64,000 nt of DNA, taken from CAWACP01 sp963832965. Lineage in GTDB: Bacteria; Acidobacteriota; Terriglobia; Bryobacterales; Bryobacteraceae. The notes beneath the pieces were generated by a model, which was not told the DNA's origin, searched no databases, and was given only the letters and a program-made list of their open reading frames with translations. Below, piece after piece: positions 44,060 to 52,050 of this stretch. The first letter of the stretch is position 1; each line of letters opens with the position of its first letter. The translations under genes were made by a program, and so were the position numbers. The stretch covers positions 1 to 64,000 of the forward strand of contig CAWHVW010000002.1 of the NCBI GenBank assembly GCA_963832965.1. Direction: 5' to 3'.

Positions 44060-45596
44060 CCTTTCCGGCCGCCATGCCCTTTACGTCGGGTTCGAAGGTG
44101 GGTGCCGAAGCGGTCCCGTGGATGAAGAACGGGATGCTGCGGCCAAGTACCACCTGCACGCCGGCGTCGGATTTCAACTTCACGGTCATGTGGAAGTCGA
44201 GAGCGTCGGATGGGCTGATGGCGCCGGAGCCGCTCAACGTACCGATGGACGGCGCGACGAAGGCAATGTCCTGCACGCTGATTCCATCGGGCGCCGATCG
44301 TACGCTGGCGCTCAACTCCTGAATGTCCGTGTCGGGTCCCATGTGAATCCCGGTGACGGAAGCGGCGAACTTCATCTTCGACGCCAGATCGAAACCGCGG
44401 AGATGGGTATTGTCGATCCCGAGGCTGCCGGTGGTGACCAGCCGCTCCACCGGTCCCACAGTCATCAGAGTGGCATGGGCCGTACCGCCTTCCAGCGACG
44501 ATCCTGTGGGAAGCTTCACGCCCACGGCGGGCAACATCCCCGCCAGCTCGGGAACCGGCATGTTTCGTCCCGCGAGGTTCATGTTCACATTCGCCGAGTC
44601 CTCTGTCAGCGTGTATGTGCCGGAGAGTTTCGCCACTGCCGTGCCAATGTGAATGTCGCCCTGGCTCAGTACGCCCGCGTGCGTGCGCAGGTTGTGCTGC
44701 AAAGTGAAATCGAACTCCACGGTGCGCTGCGCGGGGGATCCGTTGGGGGCCACTTTCAGGCGATCCGCCTTGAGGTGTCCGCCGAGGCTGGCTACTTGCC
44801 CGGTTGACGAAGCCTGGCCGTCCATGGACAAGACTCCGCCAAAACCGGCCGAACGCCCCAGCAACCGCGACGACGCCAGATCGAAATGAGTGACGTGCAG
44901 GCTGGCGTCCACTGGCGTAAGAGCGGTGTCGGAGGAGTCGATTGGCCCGGCCTTGCCTTCCATGGTGACCTCGCCTCCGCCGGCCACCTCGGTGGAGAGC
45001 TTGAAGGGGAACTGCGAAGTGGTGGAGAAATCGCGCAGCTCGAGATTTACTTTATTAAACACTCCCGTCCTCGTGTTGCCGCGAACAGTGCCGATCAGCA
45101 CCTGGCCGTTGCTGATTTTCAGGAGCTTCACGGTCAGGGCGGGAGTGGAACCGGAAGGCGACGGTGGTGGGTCGGGAGCCGGGTCGGCACCAGGGTCAGG
45201 CGCCGCGCGGGCGCCGAGGCTGGAGAAGTTCCACGTACCCGAGGGCGCCGCGAGCAGCACGATCCGGGGCTCGTCAATGGTGATGCGCGTCACCGTGATC
45301 TTGCGGGAAAGCAGCAGGGAGACGAGGTCGACGCCGACGGTCAACGATTTCGTCCGCAGAAAAGCATCGTGGCTGAAAGACGGGTCGTCGGCAATTGACA
45401 GGTTGCTGGCGGACAGGCCGCCGGACAGAAGCGCAAGCTTCAGATTGCCAACCTTCACATCACGGCCGAGCGCCTTGGTGAGCTCGGATTCAAGAGCCGG
45501 GCGAAATTGGTCCACGTCGACGAAGAGGAAAAGACCGGCGATGGCCAGGGCCAGCACTCCGGCAATCACCGCGACGATGCGGACGATTCGTTTCAC
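44019..45596 (-). CDS. AsmA-family protein
   Basis: 525 residues from GTG 45596 (KRIVRIVAVIAGVLALAIAG), one N-terminal TM helix with the bulk in the periplasm. AsmA N-terminal signature: LFLFVDVDQFRPALESELTK, ALGRDVKVGNLKLALLSGGL. The C-terminal AsmA_2-like part has LEGGTAHATLMTVGPVERLV and GTLSGSGAISPSDALDFHMT. It belongs to the bridge-like lipid-transfer group that supports outer-membrane assembly. Upstream in-frame codons to 45677 lack a better start. Confidence 0.88.
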   Translation of the reverse strand: MKRIVRIVAVIAGVLALAIAGLFLFVDVDQFRPALESELTKALGRDVKVGNLKLALLSGGLSASNLSIADDPSFSHDAFLRTKSLTVGVDLVSLLLSRKITVTRITIDEPRIVLLAAPSGTWNFSSLGARAAPDPGADPAPDPPPSPSGSTPALTVKLLKISNGQVLIGTVRGNTRTGVFNKVNLELRDFSTTSQFPFKLSTEVAGGGEVTMEGKAGPIDSSDTALTPVDASLHVTHFDLASSRLLGRSAGFGGVLSMDGQASSTGQVASLGGHLKADRLKVAPNGSPAQRTVEFDFTLQHNLRTHAGVLSQGDIHIGTAVAKLSGTYTLTEDSANVNMNLAGRNMPVPELAGMLPAVGVKLPTGSSLEGGTAHATLMTVGPVERLVTTGSLGIDNTHLRGFDLASKMKFAASVTGIHMGPDTDIQELSASVRSAPDGISVQDIAFVAPSIGTLSGSGAISPSDALDFHMTVKLKSDAGVQVVLGRSIPFFIHGTASAPTFEPDVKGMAAGKVKALGGILGRKAK

Positions 45597-45700
45597 AGGA
45601 TTCCGTCTTCCGGCCGTGGCATTTGGAGAGTATAGCCGATGCGCAGTCATGTATTGAACCTGTGCGTGCAGCGCCAACGTATTAAGATGTGGAAGTCTTC

Positions 45701-46705
45701 ATGCTACGCATCGCGATTGCACTCCTTCTGCTCGCGTCCGCCTCCTCCGCGCAAACCATTGTCATTCGCCTGGGCACGCTGGCGCCGCGGAACTCCCGCT
45801 GGCATCAACTCATTCTCGATATGGGGGAGAAGTGGAAGAAGGCGTCGGGCGGCAAGGTGGAGTTGAAGGTGTATCCCGGCGGCGAGCAGGGCGACGAGCC
45901 GGAGATGGTGGAGAAGATGCGCATCAAGTCTCTGCAGGCCGTGGCCATTTCCGGCGCGGGACTCAGCGGAATTGACGCCGCATCGGCCGCTTTGCAGATA
46001 CCCATGATGTACGATTCGTGGAGCGAGCTCGACTACGTGCGCGACCGCATCGGCCCGGAACTCGAAAAAGGTCTGGCCATTCGCGGTTTCATCGTGCTGA
46101 ACTGGGGCGATACCGGCTGGATTCGCTTCTTCTCCAAGCGCCCCGCCACGCTGCCCGCGCAATTCCGCGACATGAAGATCTGCGTGCTGCAGGGCGACGC
46201 CGCCACCTTCGAGCTTTATAAGCGGAATGGGTTTCAGCCGGTTTCCCTGGCCGCCACCGATATACTGACGGGTTTGCAGACCGGGCTCATCGATGCGTTT
46301 CAGGCGCCGCCCACGGTGGCGCTCGCCAGCCAGTGGTTTGGCGGAGCGCGCAACATGCTCGATATCAAGTTCGCCCCACTCACCGGTGCAACCTTAGTCG
46401 CAAAAGACACGTGGGAGCAGATTCCAGCGGCCATGCGGCCGCAGTTGCTGGCCATCGCGCTCGATTCCGGCGCGCAGATTCGCGAGGAAATCCGGCGCAT
46501 GGAGGACAACTCCATCGGCATCATGCAGACGCTCGGCCTCAATGTGGTTCACGCGGACCCGAATGCGGTGAGCCAGTGGCGAACGCTCATCGAACAAAAG
46601 CTGTGGCCGGCGTTACGCGGCGGGGGAATGCCCGCGCCGCTTTTCGATCAGGTGAAGCGCCTGCGCGATGAATACCGGGCGAAGCCGCACGCGACCACCC
46701 GGTGA
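45701..46705 (+). CDS. TRAP transporter solute-binding protein (DctP)
   Basis: 334 residues with signal peptide MLRIAIALLLLASASSAQT. DctP fold markers: RLGTLAPRNSRWHQLILDMG, LKVYPGGEQGDEPEMVEKMR, the conserved Arg-containing FRDMKICVLQGDAATFELYK and ILTGLQTGLIDAFQAPPT. It binds an organic acid in the periplasm and hands it to the DctQM permease encoded by the next gene, which overlaps by 4 bases. The ligand is unknown. Confidence 0.92.
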   Translation: MLRIAIALLLLASASSAQTIVIRLGTLAPRNSRWHQLILDMGEKWKKASGGKVELKVYPGGEQGDEPEMVEKMRIKSLQAVAISGAGLSGIDAASAALQIPMMYDSWSELDYVRDRIGPELEKGLAIRGFIVLNWGDTGWIRFFSKRPATLPAQFRDMKICVLQGDAATFELYKRNGFQPVSLAATDILTGLQTGLIDAFQAPPTVALASQWFGGARNMLDIKFAPLTGATLVAKDTWEQIPAAMRPQLLAIALDSGAQIREEIRRMEDNSIGIMQTLGLNVVHADPNAVSQWRTLIEQKLWPALRGGGMPAPLFDQVKRLRDEYRAKPHATTR

Positions 46706-48522
46706 CGCCCGAACTCCAGCCCGTCGATGGCGGCGGCCGTTCCTGGCCGGTGATCGCCGAAGACAGCCTTTCGGTAATCGCGCTGCTGTTGATGATGCTG
46801 TTGCCAGTCTCCGAGATGGTGACGCGGACCTTCCATCTGCCCGGAATCCCGGCGTCTCCGATCCTGGTGCAGCAGCTTACTTTGTGGGTGGGGTTGCTGG
46901 GGGCGGCGCTGGCGTCACGCAGCGGACGGCTTCTGGCGCTGTCATCGAGTACCTTTCTGCCTGAGCGCATCCGCCCGTGGGTGGCTGTGTTCAGCGCGTT
47001 CATGCTGGCCGCGGTTTCATCCGCGCTGGCGGAGGCAAGCTGGACATTCGTGGAAAGCGAACGGCTGGCCAGCGGAATGCTGCTGCCAGGGCTGCCCAGA
47101 TGGTGGGCCATCGTGATTATGCCCGCCGGGTTTGGCGTCATCGCCTTGCGCGCCGTGTGGATGGCCGGAGGGTGGCGCGCTCGCGCGATCGCGGTGTTTG
47201 GATTGCTGGTCCCGGTGGCGCTCGGCTATTGGATTCCCGCGGGGCAGCCGACGGTTTTCTGGCTGGGCATTGGCGTGATGTTCGCCGCCGCTTTGCTGGG
47301 CCTGCCCATTTTTGCGGTGTTCGGCGGCTTCGCTCTGCTGCTGTTCTGGAACAGTTCCACGCCCGTGGCCTCGGTGCCGGTGGAGATGTACCGGCTGGTG
47401 GCCTCGCCGCTGCTGCCCTCCATTCCGTTGTTCACCATGGCCGGGTATTTCATGGTGCAGGGTGGCGCGACGAAGCGGCTGCTGCGCGTGTTCACGGCGC
47501 TGTTTTCATGGATGCCGGGCGGGCTGGCGCTGGTGACCGTGCTGATATGCACCATGTTCACCTGGGCGGGGTCGGGCCTCACCATTCTCTCCATCGGCGG
47601 ATTGCTGGTGCCGGTGCTGATCAAGACGCGGTACCCGGAGAAGTTCTCCATCGGTCTGCTGACGTCGTCGGGATCGCTGGGGCTGCTGTTCCCCACCAGC
47701 GTGCCCACCATTCTGTATTGCGTGTACTCGCAGACGCCCATCGACCAGCTCTTCATTGGCGGCACGCTTCCTCTGCTGCTGATGGTTTCTCTGGTGGCCG
47801 CCTTTGGCATTCGCAAGGGCCTGCAGTGCGACGCCGTGCGGGAGCCGTTCTCGCCGCGCGACGCCGTGGCCGCGCTGTGGGAGGCGAAGTGGGAGCTGCT
47901 GATTCCCGCCATCATGATTGTGGGCATTTTCGGCGGGTTCGGTACGCTCACCGAAGCGGCGGCGCTCACGGCGTTCTGCGCGCTGGTGGTGGAGGCGTTC
48001 GTCTACCGGGATCTGAAACTGATTCGGGATTACGACAAGGTGTTCGTCGAGTGCGCCACCATCGTGGGCGGCGTTCTGTTGATCATGGGCGTGGCGCTCG
48101 GGTTTACGAACTACCTGGTGGATGCCGAGGTGCCCGGGCGCATCATCGACTGGGTGCAGGGGAACATCCACTCGAAGTTTCTGTTTCTGCTGGCGTTGAA
48201 TCTGGCGCTGCTGGTGGTGGGCGCGCTGATGGACGTGTTCGCGGCCATCCTGGTGGTGGTGCCCCTGCTGAAGCCGCTGGGGGCAGTGTATGGCATTCAT
48301 CCGGTGCAGATGGGGATCATCTTCATCGCCAACCTGGAGCTGGGGTACCTGCATCCGCCGGTCGGAATCAATCTTTTCCTGGCGGCTTACCGGTTCAAGA
48401 AGTCCATGGTCTATCTGATGTGGGCCACCCTGCCATTCCTCTGCATCCTGTTTGTGAGCGTGCTGCTGATTACCTACGTCCCGTGGCTGACGGAAGCGCC
48501 GCTGCGCTGGTTCGGAAAGTAG
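46702..48522 (+). CDS. TRAP transporter fused DctQ-DctM permease
   Basis: 606 residues. Residues 1-155 form the four-helix DctQ-like small subunit (QQLTLWVGLLGAALASRSGR contains the usual W..). The rest is the DctM large permease with about 12 helices (LLPSIPLFTMAGYFMVQGGA, GLTILSIGGLLVPVLIKTRY, LLFPTSVPTILYCVYSQTPI, NLELGYLHPPVGINLFLAAY). Fused DctQM proteins are known. A sodium-driven uptake system is expected. GTG start coupled to the dctP stop. Confidence 0.92.
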   Translation: MTPELQPVDGGGRSWPVIAEDSLSVIALLLMMLLPVSEMVTRTFHLPGIPASPILVQQLTLWVGLLGAALASRSGRLLALSSSTFLPERIRPWVAVFSAFMLAAVSSALAEASWTFVESERLASGMLLPGLPRWWAIVIMPAGFGVIALRAVWMAGGWRARAIAVFGLLVPVALGYWIPAGQPTVFWLGIGVMFAAALLGLPIFAVFGGFALLLFWNSSTPVASVPVEMYRLVASPLLPSIPLFTMAGYFMVQGGATKRLLRVFTALFSWMPGGLALVTVLICTMFTWAGSGLTILSIGGLLVPVLIKTRYPEKFSIGLLTSSGSLGLLFPTSVPTILYCVYSQTPIDQLFIGGTLPLLLMVSLVAAFGIRKGLQCDAVREPFSPRDAVAALWEAKWELLIPAIMIVGIFGGFGTLTEAAALTAFCALVVEAFVYRDLKLIRDYDKVFVECATIVGGVLLIMGVALGFTNYLVDAEVPGRIIDWVQGNIHSKFLFLLALNLALLVVGALMDVFAAILVVVPLLKPLGAVYGIHPVQMGIIFIANLELGYLHPPVGINLFLAAYRFKKSMVYLMWATLPFLCILFVSVLLITYVPWLTEAPLRWFGK

Positions 48523-48545
48523 GCCGAGCTACACTCATAAACTAC

Positions 48546-48574
48546 TTGCTTTATACTTATATTATAAGTATCAT
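48546..48574 (+). promoter_or_regulatory. Promoter with operator-like palindrome
   Basis: TTGCTT (48546-48551), 17 bases, TATCAT (48569-48574) fits a sigma-70 promoter. The spacer and start of the -10 hold a perfect palindrome, ATACTTATA-T-TATAAGTAT (48553-48571), in a strikingly AT-rich patch. A second hairpin, TGGTGCT-GGA-AGCACCA (48581-48597), follows in the leader. The RHH protein encoded downstream is a candidate binder. Confidence 0.5.
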
Positions 48575-48613
48575 GAGACATGGTGCTGGAAGCACCACTA
48601 AGGAGCGAGTGGT

Positions 48614-48658
48614 ATGAACATACGCACACAACAAGAAGGCCCCCCGCGAGGCTCGTAA
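48614..48658 (+). CDS. Possible 14-codon leader peptide
   Basis: MNIRTQQEGPPRGS with a good AAGGAG 8 bases upstream (48600-48605). It contains a C6 run, so the true frame could continue. No match known. It may be a leader peptide for the membrane/RHH pair or the start of a frameshifted small gene. Confidence 0.25.
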   Translation: MNIRTQQEGPPRGS

Positions 48659-48694
48659 AGCAAGATCCTCGTGTACGGGGCGCTGGAGTTTTGC

Positions 48695-48976
48695 ATGCGA
48701 AAACCCCTGCGCGGCGTGAAAGTCGACGTCGGTGAACCGTGGACTGACGGGGAACTTCGACTCTCCGTTCGAGGGCACGATGTGGAAACCCGGACAAGAG
48801 CGCACGTGACGCTGATCATCGCGGGCGCGCTGGTTGTCCTTTACACCCTGTACATCGCACACGAGTGGTGGACAGGGAGGTCGTTTGAGAGTATTGGGCG
48901 GTTCCTTGAAAATGGCCTCTGGCTGTTTATCGGCTGGTGCATTGGCAAGGCGTTTCCGCGAGGGCGCGAGCCCTGA
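48695..48976 (+). CDS. Small single-pass membrane protein, unknown
   Basis: 93 residues, GGAG 8 bases before ATG 48695. A basic N-terminal half (MRKPLRGVKVDVGEPWTDGE) precedes a TM helix (VTLIIAGALVVLYTLYIAHE) and a second hydrophobic stretch (GLWLFIGWCIGKAF). Sits 27 bases before the RHH gene in the same direction. No family recognised. Confidence 0.6.
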   Translation: MRKPLRGVKVDVGEPWTDGELRLSVRGHDVETRTRAHVTLIIAGALVVLYTLYIAHEWWTGRSFESIGRFLENGLWLFIGWCIGKAFPRGREP

Positions 48977-49003
48977 TAGACGGGGGACGGGAGCCCCGCA
49001 ATT

Positions 49004-49261
49004 ATGGCGGACAAGCAGAAGATTCGTATCTCGCTGGACTTGAGCAAGCCAGCGTTTGACAGGCTCAGTGCTTTGGAGCAGACTACCGACGCGACCTCGA
49101 AAGCGGACCTGATTCGCGACGCCCTGCGCTTGTACGAGTATCTCGTGCGGCAGTCGCTGAAAGGCGCGAAGGTCCAGTGCGTGATGCCCACGGGTGAGAC
49201 CATCGAGGTGTTTGCGACCTCGTTTCCGACTCCCGCGGACGCGGACATGGCGCACGCCTGA
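49004..49261 (+). CDS. Ribbon-helix-helix (CopG-like) protein
   Basis: 85 residues: KIRISLDLSKPAFDRLSALE followed by TSKADLIRDALRLYEYLVRQ, the beta-strand and two helices of an RHH DNA-binding domain. The C-terminal part (KVQCVMPTGETIEVFATSFP) is a short beta tail. It may bind the palindrome at 48553-48571 and control its own unit. It resembles antitoxins, but the neighbour is a membrane protein, not a recognised toxin. Confidence 0.75.
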   Translation: MADKQKIRISLDLSKPAFDRLSALEQTTDATSKADLIRDALRLYEYLVRQSLKGAKVQCVMPTGETIEVFATSFPTPADADMAHA

Positions 49262-49350
49262 CGCCTCGGACCCTGCGAGAATGGTCCGTGAAGGTTCCGG
49301 CAGGCCCTGAAGGACCCACCTCATCTTCGCGACCGGGGGCGCGCTCGTGA

Positions 49351-51096
49351 ATGTACCTCTTTGATCTCTTCCGCTCCTTCCTGCCGCTGCACAATCCCAT
49401 CGGCTTCGGCGGGAGCGATTTCATCGAGCTGGCGCTCGCCCTTCTGCTGGTTGTAATCGTGCTGGCGCGGGCGCCCATCGAACCGCTCGCCCGGAAGCTC
49501 TCGCAAAAGCCGGTTTGGTGCATGCTGTTCCTGGCCGGGCTGACCATCGCTCTTCGAACAGTGCTGCTGCCGGCGCATCCCGTGCCCTTCGCGAAGGGCG
49601 CCGACGATTTCAGCTACCTGCTGCTGGGCGACACGCTCGCGCACTTCCGCCTGGCGAATCCTGTGCATCCGCTGCACCGGTTCTTCGAGACGACTTTCGT
49701 TTTGCAGCAGCCTTCCTACAGCTCCATTTACCCGGTGGGTCCGGCAATGGTGCTGGCTATCGGCCAGGTGGTGTTCCATCTTCCCTGGGTGGGGCTGGTT
49801 CTCTCTGTCGCGCTGTTCTGCGCGCTGTGCTATTGGATGCTGCGCGGCTGGACCACGCCAGGGTGGGCGCTGCTCGGCGGTTTTCTTGCCGTTTGCGAAT
49901 TCGGCCCTTTGAGCTATTGGATGAACTCCTACTGGGGAGGTTGCGCGGTCTCGGCGTCGGCGGGCTGCCTGGTGTTTGGATCTCTGCCGCGGCTGCGCGA
50001 GCACGGCCGGCTTCGCGATGCCGTCCTGCTGGGCCTTGGGATTGGCGCGCAGATGCTTTCGCGGCCCTTTGAATCGGTGATTCTGGATGTGGCGGTGGTT
50101 CTGTTCTTTCTTCCGGCCTTGCCGAGGTTCGCGAAGGCCGCGCCCGTCATCCTCCTCGCGGTCTTGCCGGCTGTCGCGCTGCTCGCCTTTCACAACCGCT
50201 CCGTAACGGGCAGTTGGACCACGCTGCCCTACATGCTCAGCCGCTATCAGTACGGCGTCCCCACCACGTTCACGTTCCAGCCTGTTCCGGTGGCGCACGC
50301 GCAGCTGACCCCGGCCCAGCAACTCTACTACGAGGCGCAATCGGCCGCGCACGGCGCGATACCGGGCTTTTTCGACCGGGTGGCCAGCCGCCTGCAGTTC
50401 ACGCGATTTTTCCTTCTGCCTCCGCTGTTCCTCGTTTTGCCCTTCTTTCTGTTGCTCGTTCGCGACCTCCGCTTCGCGTGGGTGGCGCTCACGTTGCTTT
50501 TGTTTGCGATCGGCACCAATTTCTATCCGTACTTCTTCCCGCATTACGTTGCCGCCGCGGCGTGTCTGGTATTGCTGGCGGTGGTGGCCGGGCTGGAGCG
50601 TCTCAGCAGAATCAACCCGCTTGCCGCGCGTTGGATTGCCGTCCTGTGCGGCGTGCATTTCCTCTTCTGGTATGGCCTGCACGCGCTCGGCGACGCGCGA
50701 ATTCTAACCGCCGTGAGCGAGCATGACGCCTGGGACGTGATCGGCGACGGAGACCCCGAGCATCGCATGGCTATCGATACGCAACTGACCCGCGCCCCTG
50801 GGAAGCAGCTCGTCTTCGTGCGCTATTGGGCCGATCACGGTTACCACGAGTGGCTTCACAACGCCGCCAATATCGATGGCTCTCGGATCGTCATGGCCCT
50901 GGACCTCGGCTCTGGAGAGAACGAGACGCTGGAGCACTATTATCCCGGCCGCACTGCGTGGCTGCTGGAGCCGGACGCGCTCCCGCCCAGGCTGACGCCG
51001 TACCACCCGCCGGCGGAAACCCCACTCGCGCCGACACCCGCGCCCGCCGCCAATCAACAGCGTGGCAACCGCATGACCATGGAACAGGTGCGTTGA
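49351..51096 (+). CDS. GT-C-type multi-pass membrane glycosyltransferase-like protein
   Basis: 581 residues with about 11 TM helices (FIELALALLLVVIVLARAPI, MVLAIGQVVFHLPWVGLVLS, AVLLGLGIGAQMLSRPFESV, LFLVLPFFLLLVRDLRFAW). The first extracytoplasmic loop has an acidic motif GADDFSYLLLGDT, as GT-C enzymes use for catalysis, and a later loop has YWADHGYHEWLHN. The C-terminal soluble tail is proline-rich. It resembles Dol-P/undecaprenyl-P-sugar-using transferases; donor and acceptor unknown. Single gene. Confidence 0.65.
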   Translation: MYLFDLFRSFLPLHNPIGFGGSDFIELALALLLVVIVLARAPIEPLARKLSQKPVWCMLFLAGLTIALRTVLLPAHPVPFAKGADDFSYLLLGDTLAHFRLANPVHPLHRFFETTFVLQQPSYSSIYPVGPAMVLAIGQVVFHLPWVGLVLSVALFCALCYWMLRGWTTPGWALLGGFLAVCEFGPLSYWMNSYWGGCAVSASAGCLVFGSLPRLREHGRLRDAVLLGLGIGAQMLSRPFESVILDVAVVLFFLPALPRFAKAAPVILLAVLPAVALLAFHNRSVTGSWTTLPYMLSRYQYGVPTTFTFQPVPVAHAQLTPAQQLYYEAQSAAHGAIPGFFDRVASRLQFTRFFLLPPLFLVLPFFLLLVRDLRFAWVALTLLLFAIGTNFYPYFFPHYVAAAACLVLLAVVAGLERLSRINPLAARWIAVLCGVHFLFWYGLHALGDARILTAVSEHDAWDVIGDGDPEHRMAIDTQLTRAPGKQLVFVRYWADHGYHEWLHNAANIDGSRIVMALDLGSGENETLEHYYPGRTAWLLEPDALPPRLTPYHPPAETPLAPTPAPAANQQRGNRMTMEQVR

Positions 51097-51100
51097 AGGG

Positions 51101-52033
51101 TCAAAGCTTGTGAAAGCGGGGCGCTGGCGCATCGGCCCAGGATTCGAGCCGGGCGACGTTCGCTTCGTCGTCCATCGTCTCGCGCTTACGCAAGATACGC
51201 CAGCCGACCTTCTGCACCGCGTACTTTCGGATCGACTCCGGATTTGGGGGTCCGGAATCCAGGGGAATGGGTGGCGGTGGCGGCGGCATCGACGGTGGAT
51301 CCGTCTGACCCGTGAGCACTTGCACCTGAAGAAAGAATTCAGAAGGTGGTGTGCCTTTGCGGCGCGCTTCCCTGGCGAGCGCCGCGCACTCGAGATACGC
51401 CGCCGCGGCGAATACCGTTTGCTCCCAGGAGCCGAGCCGGTTTGGACCCGCGAAACCGCCATCCACGAAGAAAACGCCGTCCAGCGTGAATCTTACCGGC
51501 TCCATACTATCGGTCGACGATCCGCCGCTCCCGCTGATGAATCCCCCATGCCAGAGTTCATCCGCGGACGGCGGCCTCACGTCGGTGTTGTCGCCATAGA
51601 GCGATCCGTCGCTCGTCATGAGACGCTTGGAGCCGGGGAAGACGTGATCCCAGTAGGCCGTGGCTTTCCTGATGCGATCATCGAGGCCGAACGGCAGCAG
51701 TACCGAAGGATTCGTTCCCGGAAGTTGGGTAGTGTCCTAATAGGACACTACCGGAAGTTGGCTGCGTGAGAATGCGCGCCCGTCCTTTCCTGAAAACCAT
51801 CAGACGTAGGCGAGCGTCGCGATGGCCAGGCCGGCGCGGTTGACGAGTATCGCGGAACCGTTTGGCTGGTGTTCGGAGATGCGGCTGATCGCATCAGGCT
51901 CGACCGGCGGCGAGCCTGATGGACGATCTTGCAGTCTTCTCTCGATATCCGCAACCAGTTCGAAATATTCCGTAGTGGATGGCGGAATAAGGGCCACCCC
52001 GTAGCGAGCGAGATCTTCGCAAACGAGGGCCAT
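51101..52033 (-). pseudogene. Disrupted gene of unknown function
   Basis: One reading frame runs from ATG 52033 (MALVCEDLARYGVALIPPST, FELVADIERRLQDRP) to TAA 51101 (SWADAPAPRFHKL). It meets a TGA at about 51799 (LAYV-stop-WFSGKDGRAFSRS) and a TAG inside a 33-base insertion at 51729-51761. Coherent sequence continues after it: NPSVLLPFGLDDRIRKATAY, SKRLMTSDGSLYGDNTDVRP and FTLDGVFFVDGGFAGPNRLG. Because 33 is a multiple of three, the frame is kept. The intact ancestor was about 300 residues. The 3' part alone (51101-51619) could still be expressed from ATG 51619. Confidence 0.6.
51718..51761. repeat. Palindrome flanked by 11-bp direct repeats, insertion footprint
   Basis: CCGGAAGTTGG at 51718-51728 and again at 51751-51761 flank GTAGTGTCCTA-A-TAGGACACTAC (51729-51751). 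It looks like two terminal inverted repeats of an IS left back to back between duplicated target sites. Confidence 0.75.
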
Positions 52034-52050
52034 ATTTCAATTGGATCACT

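Noticed and set aside
46977..48617. 546-codon frame overlapping the DctQM gene in another frame
   Set aside because: Gly/Arg/Ala-rich with no hydrophobic helices; the overlapped frame is an unmistakable TRAP permease.
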